Shown piece by piece: positions 24,071-35,309 of a stretch of DNA of 64,000 bases. How positions within the stretch are numbered: position 1 is the first letter of the stretch; every line of letters begins with the position of its first letter. Location: NCBI GenBank assembly GCA_033977485.1, contig CM066995.1, positions 45,505,736 to 45,569,735 of the forward strand, in the 5' to 3' direction. Both the position numbers and the translations under genes were made by a program. Source of the stretch: Hydrangea macrophylla (taxonomy: Eukaryota; Streptophyta; Magnoliopsida; Cornales; Hydrangeaceae). The notes beneath the pieces were generated by a model, which saw only the letters and a program-made list of their open reading frames with translations, was not told where the DNA came from and ran no database searches.

Positions 24071-27000
24071 CACGATGCTGCAGCTAAAAGCATAGAGAGT
24101 TTGCCAACTAAAAAACGAAAACGCTGAATCGGATGTGACTTTGTAAACAAATCAGCAATCTGTGCGGAAGAAGAAACAAAAGGCAAAGTGATAGCTCCAT
24201 GCTTAAGGTGATGACGAGTAATGTGACAATCAATCTCTATATGCTTGGTCCTCTCATGGAAAACTGAATTGTGAGCAATCTGAATAGCACTCTTATTATC
24301 ACAATACATAGGTGAAGGGCGAGGAAGGGAGACACCCATATCTGTAAGTAGTCGGCGTAACCAAATAAGCTCACGGGTAGTCGAAGCCATAGCACGATAC
24401 TCAGCTTCTGTGGAAGACACAACAACAACATCTTGCTTCTTGCTCTTCCAAGAAATGAGAGAATCACCCAAAAATATACAAAACCCAGTAACAGACTTGC
24501 GATCTGTAGGATCACCGGCCCAATCAGCATCAGAGTACGCACGCAGCTCCAAGGAAGATGATGAAGAAAGTAAAAGACTTTGAAACCTAGTGCCCCTCAA
24601 GTACCTCAAAATACGATGAACAGCAGCCCAATGAACTGTAGTAGGGGAAGTAACAAACTGACTAACAACATGAACAGCATGAGCAATATCCGGACGAGTA
24701 ATAGTAAGATAAACCAAGCTACCAACAATAGTGCGATATAAGGTAGGATCAGGCAAAGGAACGCCATCAGAAGGGGAAAGACGAACATTAAGCTCCAAAG
24801 GAGTATCAACAATCTTATTATCAGTGAGGCGAGCACGCTCAAGAATGTCACCTGTATACTTAGACTGAGAAAGAAGATAACCTTTTGGAGAATAGGCTAC
24901 TTCAATCCCCAAAAAATAACGTAGTGGACCTAAGTCCTTCATTTCAAAACAACGAGCTAATTCAGACTTCAACACTGCAATCCCATCAACATCATCACCA
25001 GTAATAATCATATCATCAACATACAAAGAAAGCATAATACGACCAGCAGTGGTACACCTAATAAAGAGAGCTGAATCATACTCACTAGAGGAAAACCCAA
25101 ATGAGGTAATCACTGTGGAAAACTTCTCAAACCAAGCTCGAGGAGCTTGTTTAAGACCATATAAGGCTTTTTTAAGCTTGCAAACTTCACCAGAACCATG
25201 AGGAACACCCGGAGGAGGAACCATATAAACCTCCTCTTGGAGGTCTCCATTCAAGAAAGCATTTTTAACATCCATCTGAGTTATATGCCACTGACGAATA
25301 GAAGCAACTGCAATAAGAGTACGAACAGTAGTCATTTTAGCAACAGGAGCAAAAGTCTCCTCGTAATCCATACCATACTGCTGGGAAAAACCCTTGGCAA
25401 CCAATCTTGCTTTGTACCGCTCAACAGACCCATCTGACTTGGTTTTAATTTTATAAACCCAATGAGAACCAATGGCGCTCTTACCAGAAGGTAAGGGAAC
25501 CAAACTCCAAGTGTCTGTCTTATACAATGCTGAGAGTTCCTCTGCCATAGCCTGTTGCCAAAGAGGATCAAGAGCTGCCTCTTTATAGGACAGAGGCTCA
25601 GAGAGATCATGAACTGAAGCTAAAAATGAAGCAAAAGAATCCGAATAACAAGAATAAACAAAATCAGGTGATTGAGTAGACTTACGAGTGCGAGCAGGAT
25701 AGCGAGGAGGTTCCACAGTCTCAGTAGGTGCTTGGGTGGCCTCTGGAAGGGAGGTAGCATCAAGCGGCAAGGTACCAGTATCAGCAGAAGTAGAACCATG
25801 AGGTGAGACAATATCAGTGGTGCATGGGGCTTGAGAGGGCACACTATCGGTATCATCAGAGAATGGGTCAAGATGGATGAGATCAGATTTAGTCAACTCA
25901 TGATGATTATCAGGAATAGAAAAGAAGGGTATGTGCTCGAGAAACACAACATGACGAGAGACATATAGTTTTTTAGTAAGTGGGTCAAAGCAACGATATC
26001 CCTTCTGACCCTCACCATAACCTAGAAAAACACAAATAGCAGACTTAGGTGACAATTTGGTACGCTCTACATGAGGTCGAAGGACAAAACAAGTACAACC
26101 AAACACCTTTAAGGAAGAATAATCAGGAGCATGCCCATACAATTTTTCAAAAGGTGACAGACCTGAGCAGTGAGAGGATGGAATTTTATTAATTAGATTG
26201 ACAGCAGTAAGGACAACCTCTCCCCAAAAATCACTAGGGACATATGCAGATAATAAAAGAGAGCGAGCAGTTTCAACAATATGCCGATGTTTCCTTTCAG
26301 CAACACCATTTTGCTCAGGAGTGTCTGTACAAGAGGACTGGTGAATAGTTCCATCTAAAGCAAGCAACTCACGAAATTTATGATAGGTATACTCTCCACC
26401 TAAATCACATCTAAAACATTTGATGACAGCAGAATGTTGAGTTTTAACAAAAGCACGAAAGGCATTGTAAATATCAAAGAAGTCTGAACGGCGTTTCATA
26501 AGATAAACCCAACAGTAACGAGTGCAATCATCAATAAATGATACATAATATCGAGACCCCCCCCCCCCCCCTTCTAGTAACAGGAGAGGGTCCCCACACA
26601 TCAGAATGAATTAAATCAAATGGTGCAAGAGAATAAGAAATACTTCTATTAAATGGTAAAGCGGAAAATTTTGCCAGTTTACAACCACTACAATCAGAAA
26701 TGTCATGAGTTTGTAAATCTCCTAATTTTCCTGTAGAAGCTAAATATTTTAAACGAGAGGCTGAAACATGACCAAGGCGAGAATGCCATAAATAAAAACT
26801 AGACAAAGATGAACTCAAACGAAAGGATGACAAGTCAATACTAGAAGCTGCAACCACTGGTACATTGAGCTTGTCCAAGATGTATAATCTCCCTTGCCTA
26901 CGGCCTGTCCCAATCAGCGTCTGAGACTGCGGATCCTGCACATGACAAAAAGTAGAAGAAAAAGAGACTAAATAACCTGCATCACAAAGCTGACCAACAG

Positions 27001-28300
27001 AAACAAGATTCATAGTAAGTTTAGGAATGTGGTAAACACTAGGGAGAGATACATGAGGTGTGACAACAGACCCAACACCTGCTAATGGCATGGGAGTACC
27101 ATCAGCAGTCATAACAGGCAAAGAGGAAGCAGGACATAAGGAAGCAAAAGACGACAAGTCAGGCGACATATGATTAGAAGCTCCAGAGTCTAACACCCAA
27201 ATACCGGAGGACATACCTGAAGACATACCTGAAGACATACCTAGTGAAGAGGTGGCCATAGCATGTGGCTGTGTGGCAAGGAACTTCTGAAATTGCTCAG
27301 CAAGGGAGGTCATGGACGGAATGGATGGGGAAGGGGAACCGGGTCCAAATGAGTCTGATGGTGGTACAACTGCTGCAGTATTAGGCTGTGGAGGCCTATA
27401 TGAACGCTGCTGAGATTGGTTGTCAGATTTCCAAAGAGAAGATTGAGGTTGCTGGTGTTGTGGTGATCTACCATGTGAGGGCTGGTTGCTGCTATTGGGT
27501 TGGTTTGCACGACCCAACCTAGGACACTGAGCCTTCCAATGACCCTTCTCCTTACAGTAGCTGCATACATCACTACCAACTCTCGAGTAAGGCTTATTCT
27601 GATTGTTGGACTGTGGTCGAAAAGGGGCTGCTAAAACAGACGGAGTAGAGTCGGGGAGAATTCCCTTTCCAGATTGTGTCTTGAGACGTATTTCCTCGGG
27701 TACTAACTCATGAACAACAGAATCAACAGACGGAAGTGGGCTACGATGGAGAATGGACCCACGAAGGCCCTCAAAATCTTCACGTAGAGCCATCAAAAAC
27801 TGAACCAGACGTTGTTCCTCCCTACTAGCGATATATGGGGCAAAGGCCCGCAATTCGGGCGACTCCATGAGAGCTAACTGATCCTAAAGATCTGTCATTG
27901 TAGAATAGAACTCCTGAATACTCAAATTTTTTTGTTCAAGGGCACGAATATCACACTCTAATTGGTACCTTTTCGCAAAATTGGACTGTGTAAATAATTT
28001 AGCCAAATGATCCCACACCTCCTTTGCATAGTCAAACTTTGCCAACTGCATACCTATTGAGGGAGCAACGGAGTTGTTGATCCAAGTAATGATTTTTGAA
28101 TTATTTGTGTCCCAAACATCTAGCAACTCTGCAAATTTATCAGCATTTTCATTCGTAGGTTTACTAAAATCCACATTGATATAACCCCACATCTTCTTCC
28201 CCTTCAGAAAATTTTTCATCACATAATTCCAATATGCAAAATTCTTGCCATCGAGTTTAACACTAATCGCTTGAAGCGAATCATCACGTTCAGTAGCCAT
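24070..28300 (-). pseudogene. copia #1 Gag-Pol polyprotein, one stop and one frameshift
   Basis: It starts at the ATG at 28300 (MATERDDSLQAISVKLDGKN) and ends at the stop at 24070; 1,410 codons once the single extra base is discounted. In order: UBN2-type gag; a CCHC knuckle (CSYCKEKGHWKAQC); protease (WVLDSGASNHMS); GAG-pre-integrase (LWHSRLGHVSASRL); integrase (DDE core with QNGVAERKHRHI); RT (MDVKNAFLNGDL, LYVDDMII); RNase H (ADWAGDPTDRKS, SSTEAEYRA). Two lesions: a TAG codon after TMTDL at 27884-27886, and a run of 15 G (plus-strand C, 26557-26571) near the start of integrase that shifts the frame by one. All catalytic residues I can see are kept. Either lesion blocks full-length Gag-Pol; the G run could also be a base-calling error. 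Confidence 0.95.
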
Positions 28301-28509
28301 TACGAAAACGAAGCAATTAAATAACACAAAACAAGCGAACCCAAAATCAAAAACAGATCCAAAAACACAAAACAAACGAACCAGAATCAGACAGATCCAA
28401 AAACGAGCGCAAAGCAGTGCGAGATCTAAATACAAATCCGAATCCGAATCAGCGAGAAATCCAACAACGAACCAAAATCATCCGAAAATCGTGGATGAGA
28501 TTCGAACCT

Positions 28510-28521
28510 GCTCTGATACCA
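28510..28521 (-). promoter_or_regulatory. Primer-binding site of copia #1, tRNA-Met type
   Basis: The minus strand reads TGGTATCAGAGC, directly abutting the LTR end …TTCACA. A 209-base leader follows before the gag ATG. Confidence 0.93.
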
Positions 28522-28719
28522 TGTGAATATATTAAATAATCAAGAAAACAACAAAGGGAAAGAGAAAAGAGAGCTAGAGTTTTTCATAACACTAAAACTG
28601 AATGAATGAATACAATGAAAAAGAAGAGGCAATAATAATAGAATATCTAGGTATACAGTATTACCCTAATACAAAGAAAAGACTAAACTACCCTAAAGCT
28701 AATAAAACTAATTCTAACA
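28522..28719 (-). repeat. 5' LTR of copia #1
   Basis: 198 bp, identical to the 3' copy, TG…CA bounded. Confidence 0.97.
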
Positions 28720-28962
28720 TGTATGAGTAGGTCTCTTACATCTATAAAAGAGACCTCTCACCCTCTATTGAAGGGGCCGCCAATTCTGTAGTCTACACAG
28801 CACCTCTATAACTCACCATTGTATGCATACACCCGGCCGGTATTACTGGTAGTACCGCCCCTCTTTGTTGGCTCACCAGGCCCGCCGGTGATCTGCTAGT
28901 GAACGTCCTCAGACACACCCGTGGACGTAGGTACCTTCATTAACAGGGTCGAACCACATACA

Positions 28963-29138
28963 AAAAATAGTCTCTCACTCTCTCTCTCCTTAAATTATTT
29001 TTTTTTTACTCTTACCAAATTTTGACATCATCAAATAGTACCCACACGCAGTGCAATTTCTAGTGCTAAATAACTATCCTACCACTCTTGGCTGATAGCA
29101 TGAAATGTAGAAACAAAGTGATAATCTTGTTTACTACC
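28963..29138. repeat. Segmental duplication copy 1, right block
   Basis: The stretch GTGCTAAATAACTATCC… through GAAATGTAGAAACAAAGTGATAATCTTG matches 30380-30444. Together with 23395-23500 it forms one copy of a duplicated locus. Confidence 0.8.
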
Positions 29139-29146
29139 CCCACCCC

Positions 29147-29879
29147 CAGTGGTGGCCCAGGATTATATGTTGGGTGGGGGTCAAGTAAAAGGCACTTGGG
29201 TTCGCTGCTAGTAAACAAATTTCATACCGGGGTTCGAGGGCAGTGCTCTTGAGGTGATTTTTGTTGGTCTATTTATACATATTTTTAGTGTGAGACAGAG
29301 AGTCGAAAGAGTAGTTTGGTCGATTAGATTTAGGTCATTTTTGTCTCATGAGCTTGGGTATTACATTTCCCCTTCATTATTATGGAGACAGTTAATGTCA
29401 CACCCCTAGAGTAAATTAATAATCCTCCATATGAAAACTTTTAAGTTGATATTGATAATTAAGCTTGCATATTATTTAGCTTACCAAACAACGAACTATT
29501 AAATTAAAAATGATTGTTAGTCTAGTTTTGCTTGCCCTTAGATTAGTCCTGCAAAACAAACTGTGGCCACAATACACGTTAAGTATATGCACTCATCCCC
29601 CTAATTTTTTTTTCCTAAATTATTAAGCTCACCCCCCTTAGATATATTTTTTAAACTGATGTGTGTGTAATTTTTGAAAAGGGTTGGTGTGTGTTTGTAA
29701 ATATAAATTTTGAGTTTAGTTTACAAATTATTTCATACATTGTTGATTCAAATAATTTGTATTTATCTCATTAACAAAAATGTATAAATAAAAGCCAATT
29801 TTTTTTTTCTCTCGTATGTCTTCAAAGCCCCCCCCCCCCCCCCCATAAATTAGATTCCTGGATCTGTCCCCGGCTCCTG
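29147..29879. mobile_element. Non-autonomous hAT-type element
   Basis: 733 bp with ends CAGTGGTGGCCCAGGAT and …ATCTGTCCCCGGCTCCTG and a perfect 8-bp TSD CCCACCCC (29139-29146, 29880-29887). It has a C run near the right end (29828-29844) and no transposase frame. It sits at the junction between the two segmental-duplication copies. Confidence 0.82.
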
Positions 29880-29887
29880 CCCACCCC

Positions 29888-30460
29888 CCACCCCACCTTT
29901 GAATCAAATGTATCTAAATATTGCTATTTATAAAAGTTAAAATATGATTAGTTTATATTTAAAGGGTTAATTACACGTTAACCCCCTGTGGTTTGACTCG
30001 ATGTCACTTTACCCCTTTGGGGTTTAAAAGTGACCACTTAACCCCCTGTGCTTTCGGTTAAGTGTCACCACTAAAATTAATGTTAAGTTGACACTTTACC
30101 TCGAAAGCAAAGTGGGGTTAAAGTGTCATCGGGCCAAATTATAGGAGGATAAAGTGTCATCGGATCAAATCACAGGGGGATAAAGTGGTCACTAATTTAG
30201 CGGTGACACTTTACCTGAAAGCACAAGGGGTAAAGAGGTCACTTTTAAATCACATGGAGTAAAGTGACGTTGAGCCAAACCACAGAGGGTAAAGTGTAAT
30301 TAACCCATATTTAAACAAACCTCTCTTTTTTTTTTTTTTTTTTTTTATTTGAAAATAATGCCCACAAGCAAATTCTGGTGCTAAATAAATATCCTACCAT
30401 TCCTATCTCACAACATGAAATGTAGAAACAAAATGATAATCTTGCTTACACTATTAATTT
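29888..30460. repeat. Segmental duplication copy 2
   Basis: Left block 29894-29963 and right block 30316-30453 match copy 1. This copy lacks the solo LTR and copia and instead holds the Mutator-type MITE at 29964-30306. Confidence 0.8.
29964..30306. mobile_element. Mutator-type MITE with long TIRs
   Basis: 343 bp, ends GGGTTAATTACAC and GTGTAATTAACCC, perfect 9-bp TSD ATATTTAAA (29955-29963, 30307-30315). Both arms contain repeated ACTTTACCCC/GGGGTAAAGT blocks. A 9-bp TSD is the hallmark of the Mutator superfamily. The duplicated locus copy at 23477-23487 shows the related unoccupied site (AGATTTAAAT). Confidence 0.93.
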
Positions 30461-30789
30461 GCTTTGCATTATCGTTTCAATCTAGGTGGCTTAACTAATA
30501 CTCCAAAAATGTAGCTATCTATTAGTTTAATCACGAAGTGGATAAAGCAAACATTATTAATACAGTAACGGCTAATAATTTAATTGACACTTATCATGAC
30601 TAAAATAAAAGTAGAGATGAAGATTTTGTTGAGATTACATAGATTGTGTGACAATGAATAGTTATATATAACTTCGTGGTACGAGGTCTATGTTTATCGA
30701 CAAGAAAATTCAAGCAATGATATTCATGCGCATATCACTGGGCCCGGCCATTTTAGTAATAGTAGGACAATATATTCATTATTTATTTC

Positions 30790-31235
30790 AGGGTTTAAAA
30801 ATACTTTAATGCCTATAGTAAGGGTGAAAGAAAATTAATTGTACTGAATTGAATCGAATCGAATCATTTTCACCCTTAACCTATATTTATAGCGAAGTTT
30901 CACTTTGGACTTAAATTTTTTATTGTAATACTTTAGACTCTCAATTTAAAATTTGTTTCAATTAATAATAATTATCAACAACCTATAACGCTTAAAAAGT
31001 ATAGTAGAATTGACTACATGGAAGGTCCAATATGAACTTTTGTGAAATTATAGGTACTAAAGTGTTTTTACACCTTAAATTATTTCGAGTCACGTGGTCC
31101 ATTCCGTCATTTTTTTAAGCCGTTAATAATTGACCTTAAAATGAGTTTGTAAAATGAGGGACCAAATTCTTACAATTGAAAATTTACGGCCCAAAGTAAA
31201 ACTTTACCAATAATAAAGGCACCAAAATATTTTTT
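30790..31235. mobile_element. Nested foldback MITE
   Basis: Outer arms around GGTTTAAAAATACTTTAATGCC and its mirror near 31195-31235. A 60-bp mini-element at 30819-30878 (TAAGGGTGAAA…TTTTCACCCTTA, flanks GCCTATAG/ACCTATAT) interrupts the left arm. A second internal mirror pair lies near 31030-31075. Boundaries are approximate. Confidence 0.55.
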
Positions 31236-31368
31236 AGCCTTTATTTAAGTGACACGGTTTCCCAAATTAATTAAACTCTTTTATTGAGGAACTATTTGAA
31301 GATACTTCAAATAAGATCTTAGTCAAAGTCTCACTCTTTCTATATTATGAGAATCAAGGTTATATTTA

Positions 31369-31543
31369 TGGGTAATACTTGGGGCACAACCTTCATACAA
31401 CTTTCATACAACCTCCCTAAAAGATGTGTCTATCTCTTTCCTGTGTCACTGTGGGGTCCAGTGACATCACAGTAGAGAGATAGACACATCTTTTGGAGAG
31501 GTTGTATGAAAGTTGTATGAAGGTTGTGTCCCAAATATTACTC
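31369..31543. mobile_element. hAT-type MITE, family A copy 2
   Basis: 175 bp, ends TGGGTAATACTTGGGG and …CCCAAATATTACTC, perfect 8-bp TSD TATATTTA (31361-31368, 31544-31551). It shares the central palindrome-containing block (CACTGTGGGGTCCAGTGACA) with 16484-16655. Confidence 0.92.
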
Positions 31544-31647
31544 TATATTTATTTGATAAAGAACAAGTTTTAAAGAGAGTTGTCAGATTGGGTATGTACT
31601 TCTGCGCAAAAAAAAAAAAAAAAAAAAAAAACCCACTCAACAAAACT

Positions 31648-32235
31648 TCTTTTTTTTTTTTGCTCAAAAACTAAAATTTCATTAATAATAATCAAGCCTT
31701 ATAGAGAAATCCAAACAAACAACAAAAAAGAAAAACAAAGCAAGCAAAAGAAAATCAATCAAAGGTACAATAGATAAGGAAGCATAAGTGACCACTGAAA
31801 AACTCTGCCAGCTGCACGAGGAATCCACCACTGCACTACAAGGACCGCCAAGAGATTCAGAACTAAGGGCAACTTCAACCTTGTAGATGGTAGAGACTGC
31901 CCAAAAAAAGAAGATGGAGCCAAGCCCAAACAACTGAAGAAACTTCACCAAAGGGGGCAACCGAAGTTGCTTGAAAAGTTTCCATGACAGCAAAAGCTGC
32001 ACCATAAAAAGCAACACAACTGTAGAAGAGGGCTCCAAAGCCACAAATCATAATCCAATGAAGACCAAAAAGTCAATATACTGTTGCAAGACTGGTCTGA
32101 TCAACATCTATCAAATTGAACCCAAGGAGATGTCATGTGAGAAAAGGAAAACAACCTACACGAAGGAAGGGAAACAGCTTCACAGAGGAAGAGGAAGAGC
32201 CACACAGGCCTTTATTTGGACACAGACAAAACATG

Positions 32236-32287
<52 letters not shown>

Positions 32288-32455
32288 GGAAGGGAAAGGG
32301 AAGGGGGAGGGAGACTAGTAGAGGAGGGGAGGAGGGGAGATGGAGGCGGCGACTGAATATAGGTTTAGCAACAAAGAATCGCTTCTCTCTCTCTAGCCTA
32401 GAGAGAGTAGCTCTTGATTTACCCGATTACTTTTTTACCCACACGCTAGCTGTTA
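31648..32455 (-). other. Transcript-like fragment ending in poly(A), possible retrocopy
   Basis: Read on the minus strand it starts with a CT-rich, UTR-like stretch including (CT)n (plus-strand GA 32239-32284), runs ~800 bases, and ends ATTATTAATGAAATTTTAG…GAGC followed by 12 A. A 120-codon frame (32044-31682) encodes a hydrophobic peptide I do not recognise. Flanks CTCAACAAAACTT (left of the poly-T) and CTCACCAAATACTT (right end) are loosely alike, as a decayed TSD would be. It could be a processed pseudogene or a LINE tail. Confidence 0.35.
32239..32284. repeat. (GA)n microsatellite
   Basis: Uninterrupted GA run. Confidence 0.95.
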
Positions 32456-32892
32456 CTCACCAAATACTTGAATTTATAGAATATGTTCACTTATAACCAC
32501 ATAACTAGTTCTTTGTTTTCACAAATACATTGGTGTCATCGATTTTAGGTAAAATCTTTTTCACGTAAGCAAACTTAGGAATGTCAATCTGTCGATTCGG
32601 TTAGGTCTAATTTTTAAGCAAACTAATCAATTTTGATTCGATTTAGTTCATTTAGTGCATTTTTCGATTTGATTCGATTTTTACACAGACAAATTTTTTT
32701 AAAAAAACTAATCGAATTGATCGGTTCGATCAGTGTGTCAGTTTTTTTTACATCCCTACATAAATTTCCAGGTGTATTACTAGCGTTACAACTAATGATG
32801 TGGTATTTCGCTGAAGAGCAATATTGCCCTATTTGGCAAGAGCTTTGGAGTCCATAAGTGAGCAATGAAACTCCAAAATACAAGTGAAAATT

Positions 32893-33071
32893 GAGTGCAG
32901 TTTTGCTCCCCAAAATTGCTCACTTATTGCTCACCCAATTTTTTCATTGGCTAATTCAGTGGGACCATTACTTTTTATCATTAATTAATCCTTATTTAAT
33001 CATGAGTCTCACTGCATTAACCAATGGAAGAGTTGGGTGAGCAAATTTGGGGGGTGAGCAAAAATGTATTT
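32893..33071. mobile_element. Mutator-type MITE, family B copy 3
   Basis: 179 bp, start GAGTGCAGTTTTGCTCCCC, end …GGTGAGCAAAAATGTATTT. The 9-bp flanks GTGAAAATT and ATGAAAATT match at 8 of 9. It shares CATTGGCTAATTCAGTGGGA with copies 1 and 2. Confidence 0.85.
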
Positions 33072-33789
33072 ATGAAAATTAGATAAAACAATTCAATTGC
33101 AAAAAAGCCAAAAAAAAAAAAAAGAGGGTAAGTCAACCACACAAAATCTATAGTTTGACAAAATCTACCTTAAACAGCATTTTACCAAAACTAGGTTTTG
33201 CGATTAAATTGCGGAAGCTAAGCAAACTCCACGTACTTTGTGATAGATACCACTAGGTTAGCAATGAAAGCAACTCCAAATTGATGTCATGAGAGAGGAA
33301 TATTCTTTTTTTTTTTATTATTATTTTTTATTTAATATCATTTTCAAGAACAATAAAGATTGAATTCCTAAGGACACCTATCCTACTTAGATGTAGCGTT
33401 ATCTTTGTAAATTTTTATTTTTCGACAAGTGATATTATCTTTATAATATAGTTCTAAACTCAAGTAATGCATGAGAATTACAAAAAGGTAGTATAAACAT
33501 TAAATACGTTAATTTCAAGAAAAAATTAGAATGGCTTCATAGTAATGTATGAGATCAAACAATCATGTACCAAAGAGTACAAAAGAAAAGTACAAAATAA
33601 TTATAGTTGCAAGATTTAAAATCCAAAGAAGATTAAAAGGAACTGAAGATAAAGATTATGATTAGTTATGTCGTGAACAATTGGAAAATGGAGATTATAT
33701 CAATGGTTATATTGCAATGTTTTAACTTTTAAATGATAGCTAATGTTAAATATATATATATATATATATATATTTTGAGGGGATTAAAA
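33072..33789. other. Gene-free DNA
   Basis: No gene or element recognised; (TA)n at 33752-33772. Confidence 0.55.
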
Positions 33790-34036
33790 CAAAGTCTAAA
33801 AAATATTTCAATACCCTGCAGTTATAGCAAAATTATACTTTGGACCTTATATTTTTAAATGCATCATTTTAGTCCACGGTAGAGCAAAAAGTGTCAATTT
33901 GGGCCCAGTATTTTCAACACTTTTGGTACCAAATTGACACAAATTTGAAATTTGATGGACCAAAATGTTAAATTTGAAAATACAGGACCTAAATTGAAAT
34001 TTCACTAAAACTACATGGTGCTGAAATATTATTTAA
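33790..34036. mobile_element. Foldback MITE
   Basis: Arms of about 90 bases (…CTTTGGACCTTATATTTTTAAA…TTTTAGTCCA and mirror TGGACCAAAATGTTAAATTTG…). No unambiguous TSD. Confidence 0.7.
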
Positions 34037-34827
34037 CCTACAACAAATTATCCATCTTGGTAGAAAACAATGTGGCCACATATCTTTATGTCTTGTAGTC
34101 ATCCATTCTTTAACAAACAAAAAAAAAACTTGTGCATTTATTTTGACAAAAAAAAATTAATATATATTCTTGCAAAAAATTTGCATACAATATCTATGTA
34201 GAAGATTGCATATATAGGGAGAATTAATTAACAGTCCTTCCTCCAATAATGTTTAAGAAATATTTATTATATTAATTTTTTATATCCTTCATTTTTTCAC
34301 TTTCCCATTTTATCTTTGATGTGACAATGACTTTTTACTCATTTTCTTTTTTCCACTCTTCTAGGAAATGCTACTTGTCCTTATTGTTAGTGTATTATAG
34401 GTAGTTTATACAAAAATTGAAGTTGACTTTCAAAGTGGACACTTATTTTGGAACATCCAAAAAAGGAAAGCAGGACACTTATTTGGAACGGAGGGAGTAA
34501 TATTCTTTCGATCGAACGGACTCTATTAGGTGATCAATTCATGTTATTTGGGTTTAAAGTTATAAGGACATAAGTTTTGAATTGTTTGACATTACGTCCC
34601 ATTTTAAACAGATTATAAGGTAATTGATAGGTTTTTCCCATTCACACTTAAAATATATATAATGCTCATGCCACCTATAAGAAGAAAAAAAAAACTTTTA
34701 ATTGCCCATTAAAATAGGCAAGGAAGAATGTAAACCACTTTGTTGCACCGAAATCTTTTTCCATATACTCTCTTCGTCCTTAAATAAGTGTTCACTATAA
34801 GTTAGTATATTGTTTAATAAATATATA
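34037..34827. other. Gene-free DNA with Stowaway remnants
   Basis: Isolated Stowaway-type ends occur at about 34484-34500 (GGAACGGAGGGAGTA) and 34763-34795 (TACTCTCTTCGTCCTTAAAT), without intact partners. Confidence 0.5.
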
Positions 34828-35120
34828 CTTCCTCTATTCCAAAATAAGTGTCTAAATTTCCTTTTTTAAATGTTCCAAAATAAGTTTCCACTTTTAAAAA
34901 TCAAGTAAAAAATTTAAATAAACTCCCTACAATACCCTTATAATAAAGACAAAGCAACATTTATGTGCGGTACAAAATAAGTTAAAAAGTCAAACACTCA
35001 TCAACTTTCAAGGATAAAAGATGAAAGTAACTATGTAGTGGATCAAAGACATTAATACAATGCATCTTTCTTAATTAATGTGCAAATTTGAAGTAGACAC
35101 TTATTTTGAAACGGATAGAG
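34828..35120. mobile_element. Stowaway (Tc1/mariner-type) MITE
   Basis: 293 bp, ends CTTCCTCTATTCCAAAATAAG and …CTTATTTTGAAACGGATAGAG, with TA on both sides. Confidence 0.8.
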
Positions 35121-35309
35121 TATTATATTCATTTTCTTGATCCATTACATAACTTATTTCCTATTTTATCCTTGGACGTGATGTGTGTTTGACTATTTTA
35201 CTCATTTTTTAGACCACACATAAATGTTACTTGTATTTATTGTAAGGGTATTATAGAAAGTTTATGTAAACTTTGTAGTTGATTTTCAAAAGTGGATAAT
35301 ACTTATTTG

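Larger units (their letters stand above)
23859..28719 (-). mobile_element. Ty1/copia retrotransposon #1, complete and young
   Basis: 4,861 bp, bounded by two 198-bp LTRs that I find identical base for base, and by the 5-bp TSD TGTAT (23854-23858 and 28720-28724). It has a Met primer site beside the 5' LTR and a purine tract GAGGAGGGG beside the 3' LTR. The coding order is gag, protease, integrase, RT, RNase H, as in Ty1/copia. Identical LTRs mean very recent insertion. Confidence 0.97.
23501..28962. mobile_element. Probable solo LTR (~600 bp), split by copia #1
   Basis: Removing the copia element and one TSD leaves about 596 bp starting TGATACACCC and ending …GAACCACATACA. It has a TATAAAAGAGACC core-promoter-like stretch at 28734-28746 and a leader-like end (GTACCTTCATTAACAGGGTC), as in gypsy LTRs. 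No internal region or second LTR is present. The flank AATAG precedes the left end and a nearby AATAG follows the right end after three extra A, so the TSD is only suggestive. Confidence 0.6.

Noticed and set aside
28301..28435. N-terminal extension of the copia #1 gag frame to an upstream ATG
   Set aside because: This part lies in the leader, is Phe/Val/Cys-rich and precedes the conserved gag start MATERDDS.
31682..32044. 120-codon hydrophobic frame as a membrane protein gene
   Set aside because: No recognisable family; composition follows U-rich transcript-like sequence. Kept only as a part of a possible retrocopy.
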